Shown here one piece after another: positions 41,548-51,293 of a stretch of DNA of 64,000 bases. The notes below the pieces were generated by a model that saw nothing but the letters and a program-made list of their open reading frames with translations, was not told the origin of the DNA and did no database searches. The stretch is from Oscillospiraceae bacterium (GTDB lineage: Bacteria; Bacillota; Clostridia; Oscillospirales; Ruminococcaceae). Every line of letters begins with the position of its first letter. The first letter of the stretch is position 1. Made by a program: the position numbers and the translations under genes. Location of the stretch: NCBI GenBank assembly GCA_018110825.1, contig JAGBCL010000031.1:98846-162845 (forward strand), in the 5' to 3' direction.

Positions 41548-42714
41548 TCAATTCCTTTCCGAAACCTTTTTGTTGAGCATTTCTGAGCATACAACCATCA
41601 GCACCGCAAAAACCGCCATATAAAACGGATACAGACCGATGTTTATTTTTTCGGCAATTACACCGAAAAGCGGCGGCATGAAAGTTGTTCCAACGTAAGC
41701 ACTTGCCATCTGTATACCGATAATCGCCTGAGAATTTTCCTTGCCGAAGTTTGTGGGTGTAGCGTGAATAACCGACGGATAAATCGGTGCACAGCCAATT
41801 CCCACCACAATCAGACCAACAAGTGCAACTCCATTGATTTTCACAGGAAGCATAATCATCACAAGTCCAGCCGCTATAACTGCAAGACCAATCCGTATCA
41901 AATTTTTGTCCCCGATTTTGTCAGCAACAAAGCCGCAGACAAAACGTCCCACAGTTATTCCGATGTAAAACAGCGAAGCAAACCTCGCCGCAGTTTCAGC
42001 GTCCGTGCCCTTATATTCAACAAGATAACTGCTCGCCCAAATTCCAGCCGTAGCTTCAAGTGCACAGTAGCCGAAAAACATCACCAGCACCAGCGGCACG
42101 CCTTTTATTTTCAGCGAGCCGATAATGCCTTTTGACTTGACTTCCTCGCCATTTTCATTTTCAGCAATACGCTTTTTCCACATTGGCAGACTTGCAAAAA
42201 GCACAGCCGTAAGTACAATCTGTATAACTGAAATTATCCTGTAACCGTTGTTCCAGCCTGCACCAGAAGTCAGTGCGTAGGACATAATATACGGCCCAGT
42301 CGCCGCACCAACTCCCCAGAAACAATGAAGCCAGCTCATATGCCGTGAAGCGTAATGAAGCGCAACGTAATTATTCAGTGCCGCATCAACCGCACCTGCT
42401 CCCAGTCCGTAAGGGATTGCCCAGAAACACAGCGGCAAAAAGCTTTCTGTAACGGAAAATCCAAACAGTGCAACCGCTGTCATTGCCACGCTTATCGCCG
42501 TAACAAGCCCCGCACCAAGCTTTCTCGTCAGCCAGTCGGAAGTAAGCCCCGAAATTATAGTGCAGCCCGCAATAATCATCGTCACAATTCCCACATAGGA
42601 AAGGGGCACACCCAATTCGCCGTGCATAACAGGCCATGCCGACCCCGTAATCGAGTCAGGCAAACCAAGGCTGATAAATGCAATGTAAATTATAACTATC
42701 AAGAATGAAAACAT
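41548..42714 (-). CDS. MFS transporter
   Basis: Major facilitator of 388 residues with about twelve membrane helices, hydrophobic almost throughout. The start shows LPDSITGSAWPVMH, a segment common in FucP-like and related sugar/drug MFS proteins. Its place between araD and two intracellular glycosidases suggests uptake of arabino- or xylo-oligosaccharides or a monomer, but substrate cannot be read from the sequence. It starts 60 bases after araD with two hairpins in the gap. TGGTGAGT precedes the ATG, a weak ribosome binding site. Confidence 0.82.
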   Translation of the reverse strand: MFSFLIVIIYIAFISLGLPDSITGSAWPVMHGELGVPLSYVGIVTMIIAGCTIISGLTSDWLTRKLGAGLVTAISVAMTAVALFGFSVTESFLPLCFWAIPYGLGAGAVDAALNNYVALHYASRHMSWLHCFWGVGAATGPYIMSYALTSGAGWNNGYRIISVIQIVLTAVLFASLPMWKKRIAENENGEEVKSKGIIGSLKIKGVPLVLVMFFGYCALEATAGIWASSYLVEYKGTDAETAARFASLFYIGITVGRFVCGFVADKIGDKNLIRIGLAVIAAGLVMIMLPVKINGVALVGLIVVGIGCAPIYPSVIHATPTNFGKENSQAIIGIQMASAYVGTTFMPPLFGVIAEKINIGLYPFYMAVFAVLMVVCSEMLNKKVSERN

Positions 42715-42731
42715 ATTTACTCACCATCTAA

Positions 42732-42780
42732 AAGTTTTGTGCTATGCACAAAACTTGGAACTGAAATTTTAATTTCAGTT
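42732..42780 (-). other. Paired hairpins between araD and the MFS gene
   Basis: Two perfect stems lie in tandem: AAGTTTTGTGC/GCACAAAACTT (42732-42756) and AACTGAAATT/AATTTCAGTT (42759-42780). They overlap the araD stop and could stop or protect part of the message so that araB-araD are made in excess over the downstream genes. Confidence 0.6.
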
Positions 42781-43467
42781 TTGACCATAATATGCATTAG
42801 CACCGTGCTTGCGGAGATAATGCTTGTCAAGCAGCTCCTGCTGCATACGTCCGGCCGCAGGGTTAATACCCAAAGCGTGATAATTCATAAACGCAATTTC
42901 TTCAAGCACAACCGCATTGTGCACCGCATTCATAGCGTCCGTGCCCCAGGCAAAAGGTCCGTGACTCTTTACCAGTACCGCAGGAATATCCATCGGGTCA
43001 AGTCCCTTGAAAGCCTCAATGATAACCGTGCCAGTTTCCTTTTCGTATTCGCCTGCAATCTCCTCAGGTGACATTGCTCTAGTGCAAGGAATTTCACCAT
43101 AAAAGTAGTCCGCCTGAGTCGTGCCCATCGGAACAATTCCCGCACCTGCCTGTGCAAATGAAGTTGCCCAACGGCTGTGAGTGTGAACAATTCCGCCAAC
43201 GTTTTCAAACGCACGGTAAAGTTCAAGATGGGTAGGCGTGTCACTTGACGGCTTGTACTTGCCTTCGATAGTCTTACCCGTAGCAAGTTCAACCACAACC
43301 ATATCCTCAGCAGTCATTCCGTCATATTCTACACCCGACGGCTTGATGACAACCATGCCGCTTTCACGGTCAATTGCCGAAACGTTGCCCCATGTAAATG
43401 TAACAAGATTATACTTTGGAAGCAGAAGATTAGCCTTCAGCACTTCCTGTTTTAAATTTTCAAGCAT
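42775..43467 (-). CDS. araD: L-ribulose-5-phosphate 4-epimerase
   Basis: Converts L-ribulose-5-phosphate to D-xylulose-5-phosphate, linking arabinose to the pentose phosphate pathway. Class II aldolase fold of 230 residues; zinc ligands are the two His in VHTHSR and the later His in YHALG, with the usual acidic residue in SSDTPTH region. GNVSAIDR and IKPSGV match the AraD/SgbE/UlaF group. It overlaps the ribulokinase gene by eight bases. Together with the kinase it supports L-arabinose (or L-ribulose/L-xylulose) catabolism. Confidence 0.92.
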   Translation of the reverse strand: MLENLKQEVLKANLLLPKYNLVTFTWGNVSAIDRESGMVVIKPSGVEYDGMTAEDMVVVELATGKTIEGKYKPSSDTPTHLELYRAFENVGGIVHTHSRWATSFAQAGAGIVPMGTTQADYFYGEIPCTRAMSPEEIAGEYEKETGTVIIEAFKGLDPMDIPAVLVKSHGPFAWGTDAMNAVHNAVVLEEIAFMNYHALGINPAAGRMQQELLDKHYLRKHGANAYYGQN

Positions 43468-45040
43468 TTACAGCACCTAACTTTCTTTCTGCGGCAAGTC
43501 CATCACTGTACCGCTTCATATATTCCGCAAATCCTTCCGCACCCTTTTCATCAGGAGCAACAGTATGCTTTTCCATATCCGCAAAAACGCTTTCATCAAG
43601 CCAGTCAGCCAGTGATTTTCCATTTCCGCAAATCATGTAAGCTGCAAGCAGAGCCATACCCCATGCACCGCCTTCGCCTGCGGTTTCCATAACCGAAACT
43701 GAAGTGTTAAGAGCGTCAGCAAGGAATTGCTGAGCAACACCTTTAACCTTGAATAGACCGCCGTGACCGGTAAATTGTTTTGCCCTGACTTGTTCCTTTT
43801 CAAAAAGAATATCCATTCCTGATTTCAGTGCCGCCATTGAAGCGTAAATTTCCGCACGGAAGAAATTAGCAAGATTCATCCTGCTGTCAGGCATACGGAA
43901 ATACATAGGTCTGCCGTTTTCAACAGCAGTAACAGGCTCTCCCGAAAGGTAGTTATAAGCCGCAATTCCTCCGCAGTCGGGTGCACCGTTTAAAGCGTTT
44001 CTGTACAGTGTTTCGTAAAGCGAGGATTTGTCAATGGAATTTCCCGTAAGTTCAGCAAATTCTCCGAACATCTTTACCCATGCGTCCAGCTCGGAGCAAC
44101 AATTGTTGCAGTGAACCATTGCAACGGGAGCACCGTCAGGAGTTGTAACCATATCAAGCTCAGGGTAAACACCATTTATGTCCTTTTCGAGTACCAGCAT
44201 TGAGAAGATAGAAGTACCTGCTGAAACATTGCCTGTTGCAGGACGAACAGCATTTGCCGCAGCCATGCCTGTACCTGCGTCACCTTCAGGAGGGCAAAGA
44301 GGTATACCTGCTTTAAAAGTGCCAGTCGGGTCAAGAAATTTCGCACCGTTTTCGGTCAGCGTGCCGCAGATTTCACCTGCATTCGCAACAGCAGGGAACA
44401 CTTCTGAAATATTGCATGCGAATCCCTTTTCCACAAGTCTGCTTTCATACTTGCTCAGCAGGTTCTTGTCATAATCAGTACCCTTTACAGGGAAGATACC
44501 CGAAGCCTCGCCCACACCAACAACACGTTTTCCCGTGAGCAGGTAATGAATATACCCTGCAAGTGTAGTAACGTGCACAATCTGCTTAACGTGTTCTTCA
44601 CCGTTAAGTACAGCCTGATAAAGGTGAGCTGAAGTCCATCTCTGAGGAATATTGAAATTCAGAAGTTCAGTAAGTTCTGAAGCCGCCTGCTCAGTAATTG
44701 TGTTTCGCCATGTCCTGAACGGAACAAGCAGTCTGTCCTCCGCATCAAAAGCCATATAACCGTGCATCATTGCAGAAATACCCATGCCGCCTACGGTTTC
44801 AAGTTTTGTACCGTAACGGCTTTCAAAGTCAGCAGCAAGTGCCGCAAAACACTTCTGTACACCGTTATGTATATCATCGAGAGAATAAGTCCAGATACCA
44901 TTTTCAAGACGGTTTTCCCATTCGTGAGCGCCTTGTGCAGCAGGGAAGAATTTTTCATCAATAAGTACAGCTTTTATTCGTGTTGAACCAAGTTCAATTC
45001 CGAGAAAGGTCTTGCTTGTATCAATAATCAAATCTATCAT
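43460..45040 (-). CDS. araB: FGGY-family carbohydrate kinase, probable ribulokinase
   Basis: Phosphorylates a ketopentose, most likely L-ribulose. The first FGGY motif is [13 protein letters not shown] near 14-26, the central catalytic Asp is in the GDAGTGMA segment and the C-terminal FGGY half contains [12 protein letters not shown]. It belongs to the Clostridial branch that differs from E. coli AraB but is found with araD. Length 526 from ATG at 45040. That codon directly touches GGAG, so the in-frame TTG nine bases farther on (45031) could be the true start. No araA isomerase is present in the window. Confidence 0.85.
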   Translation of the reverse strand: MIDLIIDTSKTFLGIELGSTRIKAVLIDEKFFPAAQGAHEWENRLENGIWTYSLDDIHNGVQKCFAALAADFESRYGTKLETVGGMGISAMMHGYMAFDAEDRLLVPFRTWRNTITEQAASELTELLNFNIPQRWTSAHLYQAVLNGEEHVKQIVHVTTLAGYIHYLLTGKRVVGVGEASGIFPVKGTDYDKNLLSKYESRLVEKGFACNISEVFPAVANAGEICGTLTENGAKFLDPTGTFKAGIPLCPPEGDAGTGMAAANAVRPATGNVSAGTSIFSMLVLEKDINGVYPELDMVTTPDGAPVAMVHCNNCCSELDAWVKMFGEFAELTGNSIDKSSLYETLYRNALNGAPDCGGIAAYNYLSGEPVTAVENGRPMYFRMPDSRMNLANFFRAEIYASMAALKSGMDILFEKEQVRAKQFTGHGGLFKVKGVAQQFLADALNTSVSVMETAGEGGAWGMALLAAYMICGNGKSLADWLDESVFADMEKHTVAPDEKGAEGFAEYMKRYSDGLAAERKLGAVNA

Positions 45041-45063
45041 CTCCAAAGCAAAATATTGCTTAA

Positions 45064-45092
45064 ATTATACACCTATCAAATCATAAATTCAA
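45064..45092 (-). promoter_or_regulatory. Promoter of the araB operon
   Basis: On the minus strand TTGAAT (45087-45092) and TATAAT (45064-45069) are 17 bases apart. Confidence 0.7.
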
Positions 45093-45175
45093 TAGTATAT
45101 TATGTCTTATAACTGACTTTTTGTGCAAAAAGGATCGACGGTGCATTTTCGGTACGTTTTTTGTTTGCACAGTAA

Positions 45176-45205
45176 AAAATCCGCCGGATTGCTCCGACGG
45201 ATTTT
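45176..45205 (-). terminator. Terminator of ilvE
   Basis: AAAATCCGTCGG pairs with CCGGCGGATTTT on the minus strand with one G-T pair, followed by TTTACTG. It is 14 bases after the ilvE stop. Confidence 0.75.
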
Positions 45206-45218
45206 GTTATTTACTGAA

Positions 45219-46313
45219 TTACTTCTTGCAGCAGCAACATTCGCCAACTGGAACAGTCCAGCCGAACTTATCCTCAACCTTGCCCCACTGGATACCTGTG
45301 AGAGTATCGTAAAGCTTCTGGGAAATCTCGCCGATTTCACCGTTGTTGAGAACCATAACCTTGTCGCCGTACTTGAGTTCGCCGACAGGAGAGATAACAG
45401 CAGCTGTACCTGTACCGAAAGCTTCGTCAAACTTGCCTTCTTCGTAAGCCTTAACAAGCTCATTGATTTCGATGTCACGCTCTGTAACCTTGTAGCCCAT
45501 GGACTTGAGAAGTTCAATACAGGACTTTCTTGTGATGCCACCGAGGATAGAACCTCTGTCGAGGCTTGGTGTGATAACTTCGCCGTCAACTACGAAGAAT
45601 ACATTCATAGCGCCAACTTCGTCAATGTACTTTCTGTGTACGCCGTCAAGCCAGAGAACCTGAGCGTAGCCCTGCTTTTCAGCTTCTTCCTGAGCCTTGA
45701 GGGATACAGCGTAGTTAGCAGCAGCCTTTGTGAAGCCTGTACCGCCTGTTACTGCACGAACATACTTCTCTTCAACGTAAATCTTAACAGGTGCAAGGCC
45801 GTTTGCGTAGTATGCACCAACAGGGGAAAGAATGATAGCGAAGATGAGGTGCTTTGCAGGGTGAACGCCAACCATTGGGTCAACTGCAAAGATATATGGA
45901 CGGATGTAGAGGGATGTGCCTTCAGCTGTAGGAATCCAATCCTCGTCAACCTTTACGAGAGTCTTGATAGCTTCAACAGCGAAAGCTTCGTCAATCTGTG
46001 GGATACAAAGTCGGTCGTTGGAGAGGTTGAGTCTTGCCATGTTCTGTTCAGGACGGAAAAGCTGAATCTTGCCGTCAGCAGTTCTGTAAGCCTTGAGGCC
46101 TTCGAAGTCAGCCTGACCGTAGTGGAGACACATGGAAGCAGGGTCCATAGGAATTGGTCCGTAAGGAACGATTCTAGCATCGTGCCAGCCCTGACCCTCA
46201 TCATAATTCATAAGGAACATGTGGTCTGTAAAAATCTTACCGAAACCAAGCTTTGTTTCATCAGCAGGCTTAGCCTTCGGAGTTGTAGTTCTTGTTACTT
46301 TTATTTCCAGCAT
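45219..46313 (-). CDS. ilvE: Branched-chain amino acid aminotransferase
   Basis: PLP-dependent fold-type IV aminotransferase that interconverts Leu, Ile and Val with their keto acids. The PLP lysine is in LDGVHRKYIDEVGAMN near 200. Length of 364 and the N-terminal ~45 residues fit the large BCAT2-like bacterial form. It is monocistronic. Upstream it has a good sigma-A promoter and a sequence resembling a CodY box, which fits the known control of this pathway in Firmicutes. AAAGGAAG lies before the ATG. Confidence 0.95.
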   Translation of the reverse strand: MLEIKVTRTTTPKAKPADETKLGFGKIFTDHMFLMNYDEGQGWHDARIVPYGPIPMDPASMCLHYGQADFEGLKAYRTADGKIQLFRPEQNMARLNLSNDRLCIPQIDEAFAVEAIKTLVKVDEDWIPTAEGTSLYIRPYIFAVDPMVGVHPAKHLIFAIILSPVGAYYANGLAPVKIYVEEKYVRAVTGGTGFTKAAANYAVSLKAQEEAEKQGYAQVLWLDGVHRKYIDEVGAMNVFFVVDGEVITPSLDRGSILGGITRKSCIELLKSMGYKVTERDIEINELVKAYEEGKFDEAFGTGTAAVISPVGELKYGDKVMVLNNGEIGEISQKLYDTLTGIQWGKVEDKFGWTVPVGECCCCKK

Positions 46314-46351
46314 TTAGAAAACTTCCTTTCTGTTTTATAAAATACAAATCA

Positions 46352-46380
46352 ATTATACCACACATCTCACCGCAATTCAA
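46352..46380 (-). promoter_or_regulatory. Promoter of ilvE
   Basis: On the minus strand TTGAAT (46375-46380) and TATAAT (46352-46357) are 17 bases apart. Confidence 0.7.
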
Positions 46381-46426
46381 GTAGCAAAGGAAATTATTTT
46401 TGCAGATTTGCAACTATTTGCATCTC

Positions 46427-46441
46427 AACTTGCAGAAAATG
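46427..46441 (-). promoter_or_regulatory. Possible CodY box upstream of ilvE
   Basis: The minus-strand 15-mer CATTTTCTGCAAGTT matches the CodY consensus AATTTTCWGAAAATT at 12 of 15 positions. It lies in a stretch with several TGCAA elements just upstream of the promoter. CodY is not in this window, so binding is unproven. Confidence 0.35.
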
Positions 46442-46584
46442 CACATTGCTTGTAACCCAAACATTTTGCAAACTAATCAAATGAAGTAAAAGTTTATCCT
46501 TAAAACTGCTAATATTGCACTTTACCTTTCCGCCAAAATGTGTTATAATAAATTAAATATGATTTAATAAAGGCGGGACAGATT

Positions 46585-47286
46585 TTGATTTGTATAACTG
46601 GCGATATGCACGGCGATTACAGCCGTTTTAATGATAAGAAAATCAAGAAGCTGAAAAAGGGCGATTTTCTCATAGTCTGCGGCGACTTCGGGTTTGTGTG
46701 GGACGGCTCCAAACGTGAAAAACGCATACTGAAAAAAATCGGCAAGAAGCGCTTCTACACCCTGTTTGTTGAGGGGTGTCACGAAAACTACAAGCTGCTT
46801 GATGAGTACCCCGAGGAAGAATTCTGCGGCGGCAAGGTAAGCGTGATTTCAGGACGTCTTATGCGAATGAAACGAGGCAATATGTTTGATTTGCAGGGCA
46901 ACAAGTTCTTCGCTTTCGGCGGCGGTCAGACAAAGGAAATCGACATCCGCCGTGAGTCAAACACATGGTTTGAGCAGGAATTGCCGAGTGCCGCAGAACT
47001 GAGACACAGCATAAACGTACTTGGAGAACACGATAAGGAGGCCGACTATATAATCACCCATGAACCTCCTGCTACGGTGAAGGAATTCCTCGACTTTGAG
47101 GTGCGGCAGATAAGCCATATGCATACCTTCTTTGACGCAATCAAAAACGAGGTAAAGTTCACAAAATGGTTCTTCGGCAAGGCACACAAGAACAAGGTTA
47201 TCCCTCCGAAATATCACTGCCTTTTCGACGAGGTGGTGCAGATTGAAAGCAAGCTTCCCAAGAAAAAGAGGTTCGGAAAGAAATAA
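46585..47286 (+). CDS. Calcineurin-like metallophosphoesterase
   Basis: 233-residue metallophosphoesterase. Motifs in order: GDMHGD near 6-11, CGDFGFVW, GCHENY and a late THEPP. The third motif has Cys where the family normally has Asn (GNHE), and the final GxH is GKAHKN. The changed residues may alter metal use or activity. The last 12 residues are very basic (KKKRFGKK). The start is TTG, with GGCGGG-type sequence seven bases upstream and a promoter about 25 bases before that. Substrate unknown; phosphodiester or nucleotide hydrolysis are the likely options. Confidence 0.82.
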   Translation: MICITGDMHGDYSRFNDKKIKKLKKGDFLIVCGDFGFVWDGSKREKRILKKIGKKRFYTLFVEGCHENYKLLDEYPEEEFCGGKVSVISGRLMRMKRGNMFDLQGNKFFAFGGGQTKEIDIRRESNTWFEQELPSAAELRHSINVLGEHDKEADYIITHEPPATVKEFLDFEVRQISHMHTFFDAIKNEVKFTKWFFGKAHKNKVIPPKYHCLFDEVVQIESKLPKKKRFGKK

Positions 47287-47303
47287 ATGACGAGGTGATG
47301 GAA

Positions 47304-47690
47304 ATGAAAACAGAAAAAAAGACAATCATCGCACGTATCTGTTCGGTAGTAATCAATATGATTTTCGCAGTTGCAGGCTTCTTCGGTACGCTTTTCGGCT
47401 TGCTGTTTATGTCGCCGTATCCGCTGTTCAGTTGGGGCGGTTATGATGAGCTGAATGTCTACGCAGCGGACTTTTTCGCAGGTGTGGCTTTGCTTGTCGT
47501 GTCAATTGTTGTACCCGCTGTAGCAAATCTGCTGTTGCACCGTTTCTGGTACAGCAAATGGGGTCTGTCAAAGAAGTGGATTTACATTCCTATGGCAATT
47601 ATCACCGTCGGTTTGCTGGGATTTGCCGCTTATGGCATGATTGTTGACAGATATATTGACGGCTGGCTTGAGGCAACGTGGCACTGGTAA
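47304..47690 (+). CDS. Small membrane protein, unknown function
   Basis: 128 residues with about three membrane helices at roughly 12-37, 52-75 and 89-113, a basic N-terminus and a WHW ending. No family recognised. The ATG at 47304 lies six bases after GAGGTG; earlier in-frame codons overlap that site. It is 17 bases downstream of the phosphoesterase gene, so the two may be co-transcribed. A 71-base gap with a weak inverted repeat separates it from the tautomerase gene. Confidence 0.65.
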   Translation: MKTEKKTIIARICSVVINMIFAVAGFFGTLFGLLFMSPYPLFSWGGYDELNVYAADFFAGVALLVVSIVVPAVANLLLHRFWYSKWGLSKKWIYIPMAIITVGLLGFAAYGMIVDRYIDGWLEATWHW

Positions 47691-47761
47691 ATTAAATGGA
47701 AAGGTGACAATTCCCAATTCCACTTTTCACATTTCAAATTAATTATAAAGGAGAGGTTTTT

Positions 47762-47998
47762 ATGCCGCATATTTCAGTAAAAATGTTAAAGGGACGTACA
47801 GAGGAGCAGAAGAAGGCTGCCGCTGAAAAGCTTACAGCAGCACTCTGCGAGGCACTCGGCTGCGGTGACTCACACGTTACCGTAACAGTTGAGGATTTCA
47901 CAGCTGAGGAATGGCAGGACGTTTTCGCTTCCGACATTTCAGGCAAGTCCGACAAGCTTTACAAGAAGCCGAATTACGACCCCAAGAACTTACTGTAA
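47762..47998 (+). CDS. 4-oxalocrotonate tautomerase family protein
   Basis: 78-residue tautomerase-superfamily protein. Pro2, exposed after removal of the initiator Met (MPHISVKML), would be the catalytic base. A beta-alpha-beta unit follows; the C-terminus has a charged, Lys/Tyr-rich tail. Such small proteins act as hexamers or dimers on keto-enol substrates; the physiological substrate here is unknown. AAAGGAGAGG lies upstream of the ATG. Confidence 0.8.
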   Translation: MPHISVKMLKGRTEEQKKAAAEKLTAALCEALGCGDSHVTVTVEDFTAEEWQDVFASDISGKSDKLYKKPNYDPKNLL

Positions 47999-48004
47999 AA
48001 TTAC

Positions 48005-48060
48005 GACCGCTTCGGGCGGTCACAGGTTGCCCCGATAATTTGGGGTAAGCTCTGATTACC
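48005..48060 (+). other. Overlapping alternative hairpins before the glycosylase gene
   Basis: GACCGC/GCGGTC (48005-48021) forms a strong stem. CCCC/GGGG (48030-48045) and GGGTAA/TTACCC (48043-48061) share bases and cannot form together. A purine-rich GAAAAAGAGG site follows. It may be an attenuator or an RNA processing site between the tautomerase and glycosylase genes. Confidence 0.35.
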
Positions 48061-48079
48061 CGAAAAAGAGGTTTTATAT

Positions 48080-48880
48080 ATGGAATACATAAAACAGGGC
48101 AAGGATATCCTGCTGAAAACCGCAGATTTCGACCTTGACCAGACTCTCGACTGCGGACAGGCTTTCCGTTGGGAGAAAATCAGCGACAACGCTTATCACG
48201 GCTTTGTGCTGAACACGCCGCTGACCATTTCGCAGGAAAAGGACTACTTCCGACTTGCCGATACAAGCGAGGAAACCTTTCTGAATGTGTGGGTGCCGTA
48301 CCTCGATTTGGACACGGACTACACCGCCATAAAAGAACAGTTTTCACAGGAGGGAACCCTTGCAAAAGCCTGTGAGTATGCGGGGGGAATTCGTCTTCTC
48401 CGTCAGGACAGCTGGGAGGCGCTTTGTTCGTTTATAATTTCACAGAACAACAACATTCCCCGTATCAAGGGCATAATCGGACGGCTGTGCGAAATGTACG
48501 GCGGCTTCCCAAGCTTTGAGCAGATGAAGGGTGTAACCGTTGACGATTTGGCACCGCTTCGTTCGGGTTTCCGTGCAAAGTATATCGTTGACTGCGTGGA
48601 CAAGCTGAACAATGGCGAAATCCTGCTTGACGAGGTGAAGAAGCTGACCGCACCTGACGCAAAAAAGGTGCTTATGACCATAAAGGGCGTTGGACCAAAG
48701 GTTGCGGATTGTGCTATGCTGTACGGTATGTACAAGATTGAGTGCGTGCCGATGGACGTGTGGATGAAGCGTGTTATGGAGCGTTTCTATCCCGACGGCT
48801 TCCCCGATTTTGTTTTGCAGTATGCGGGGATTGCTCAGCAGTATTTGTTTCATTATATACGGACTAATGAGGAAGTTTAA
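48080..48880 (+). CDS. 8-oxoguanine DNA glycosylase/AP lyase (OGG1-like)
   Basis: Removes oxidised guanine from DNA and nicks the abasic site. An N-terminal domain (LDCGQAFRW near 24-32) is followed by the helix-hairpin-helix base-excision domain with FIISQNNNIPRIKG, the GVGPKVADCAML hairpin containing the catalytic Lys, and PMDVWMKRVME with the catalytic Asp. At 266 residues it is the size of Clostridial OGG2/OGG1-like enzymes. The ATG has AAGAGG upstream. It follows the tautomerase gene on the same strand with possible attenuating hairpins between. Confidence 0.93.
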   Translation: MEYIKQGKDILLKTADFDLDQTLDCGQAFRWEKISDNAYHGFVLNTPLTISQEKDYFRLADTSEETFLNVWVPYLDLDTDYTAIKEQFSQEGTLAKACEYAGGIRLLRQDSWEALCSFIISQNNNIPRIKGIIGRLCEMYGGFPSFEQMKGVTVDDLAPLRSGFRAKYIVDCVDKLNNGEILLDEVKKLTAPDAKKVLMTIKGVGPKVADCAMLYGMYKIECVPMDVWMKRVMERFYPDGFPDFVLQYAGIAQQYLFHYIRTNEEV

Positions 48881-48903
48881 ATACAGTAGAAAGGATTTTT
48901 ATT

Positions 48904-49587
48904 ATGCGTGAAAGTATCTTAACAATTCCAATAAGCGAAATTCTTGAGCCGAAAGAGGGCTGTCCCATATGCCGAATGAGGGATATGCTGGAGCAGAGAA
49001 CGGTTGAGTACATAATGGGTGCAGCAATGATGGAGCCTGACGTGCGTATTGAAACAAACCGTGCAGGGTTCTGTCACGTTCATTTCCAGCAGATGCTCAA
49101 GCAGAAGAACCGTCTTTCCCTTGCCCTTATGTTGCAGACTCATCTCGAAGAAGTTGACCGCCAGCTTTTCTCCCGCAAGAAGCTGTTTGAACCGAAAAAC
49201 GCACGCAAGGCGAAGCTTTCCGAAATCAACGAAACCTGCTTCGTGTGTGAAAAGGTTGAGTGGGGTATGGAAAGACTTATGCGCACATTCTTTGAAATGT
49301 TCTCACAGGCTGATTTCCGCCAGCTTCTTTCCGAGCAGGAATTCGTCTGCCTGCACCACTACGATTTGCTGTTGTCGCTTGCTCCCGTGTACTTGCAGAA
49401 GGGCGAGCTTGACAGCTTTAACAAAATGGTGGGCGGTCTTACTGAAAAGTATATCAACGTGCTTTATGAGGATGTGTCCCACTATTGCAGTATGTACGAT
49501 TACCGCAATACCGGCAAGGACGCGGACTGGGGTAACTCCCGTGACAGCATTGAGCGTGCGATAAAGTTTCTTGTTTCGAGGAATTGA
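48904..49587 (+). CDS. Cys/His-motif protein, possibly DUF6062 family
   Basis: 227-residue soluble protein of unknown function. Two Cys/His pairs are spaced along the chain: CPIC with CHVH at about 20-59, and CFVC with CLHH at about 113-157. Each half has the same order, which suggests an internal duplication and metal binding. The rest is mostly helical. It matches my memory of the DUF6062 group found in Clostridia, but this was not checked. AGAAAGGA precedes the ATG by nine bases; it lies 23 bases after the glycosylase gene. Confidence 0.65.
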   Translation: MRESILTIPISEILEPKEGCPICRMRDMLEQRTVEYIMGAAMMEPDVRIETNRAGFCHVHFQQMLKQKNRLSLALMLQTHLEEVDRQLFSRKKLFEPKNARKAKLSEINETCFVCEKVEWGMERLMRTFFEMFSQADFRQLLSEQEFVCLHHYDLLLSLAPVYLQKGELDSFNKMVGGLTEKYINVLYEDVSHYCSMYDYRNTGKDADWGNSRDSIERAIKFLVSRN

Positions 49588-49591
49588 CAGC

Positions 49592-49627
49592 AAACAGCAC
49601 CTCTGAGTAATTTCAGAGGTGCTGTTT
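49592..49627. terminator. Bidirectional terminator (plus-strand run / eno)
   Basis: AAACAGCACCTCTGA pairs with TCAGAGGTGCTGTTT, with T's following on the plus strand and eno ending one base later on the minus strand. Confidence 0.9.
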
Positions 49628-50887
<1,260 letters not shown>

Positions 50888-51005
50888 TTATTACCATTCC
50901 TTTCGTGGTTTTGTGATTAGTTTGCACGGAAAGAAACGTTTTTATACGTTGACTTGGCTGTTAAGGTATGATAAACTTTATACATAACTATTTTAGGAGG
51001 ACATT

Positions 51006-51293
51006 ATGAGCAATTTGGCATTTTATATATATCCGTTGCCTTATGGAACAAACTACACAGCCAATGATTTATCCGTACAAGACAAGGTTGTTGAATTATT
51101 TAATTATTGTCAGATACTTGAAGGATATATTTCAAGGGAAGGCTGGGATTTTCTGATTTCGCACTATGGCTTGGACAAGCTGTTTCAGATTGATAAAGCA
51201 AGCGGCTGGAGTGATTGCGAAAGCGTCAAAGAATACAGCAAATGGGTTGAATATCAAAAGGAGTTGTCTGCAAATGAAACAGATACCATATAA
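51006..51293 (+). CDS. Hypothetical protein (95 aa)
   Basis: Unrecognised 95-residue acidic, Tyr-rich soluble protein without a signal peptide, helix-forming in its central part. Its AGGAGG ribosome binding site is excellent (five bases before the ATG), so translation is likely. Its last 20 bases overlap the start of the YdbC-like gene, whose ribosome binding site lies inside it, so the two are translationally coupled. No function assigned. Confidence 0.65.
   Translation: MSNLAFYIYPLPYGTNYTANDLSVQDKVVELFNYCQILEGYISREGWDFLISHYGLDKLFQIDKASGWSDCESVKEYSKWVEYQKELSANETDTI

Noticed and set aside
45123-46340. A long open frame on the plus strand (405 codons) opposite ilvE
   Set aside because: It is antisense to a certain gene over its whole length, is Cys/Val-rich, matches no family and has no ribosome binding site. 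It is the mirror of ilvE codon bias.
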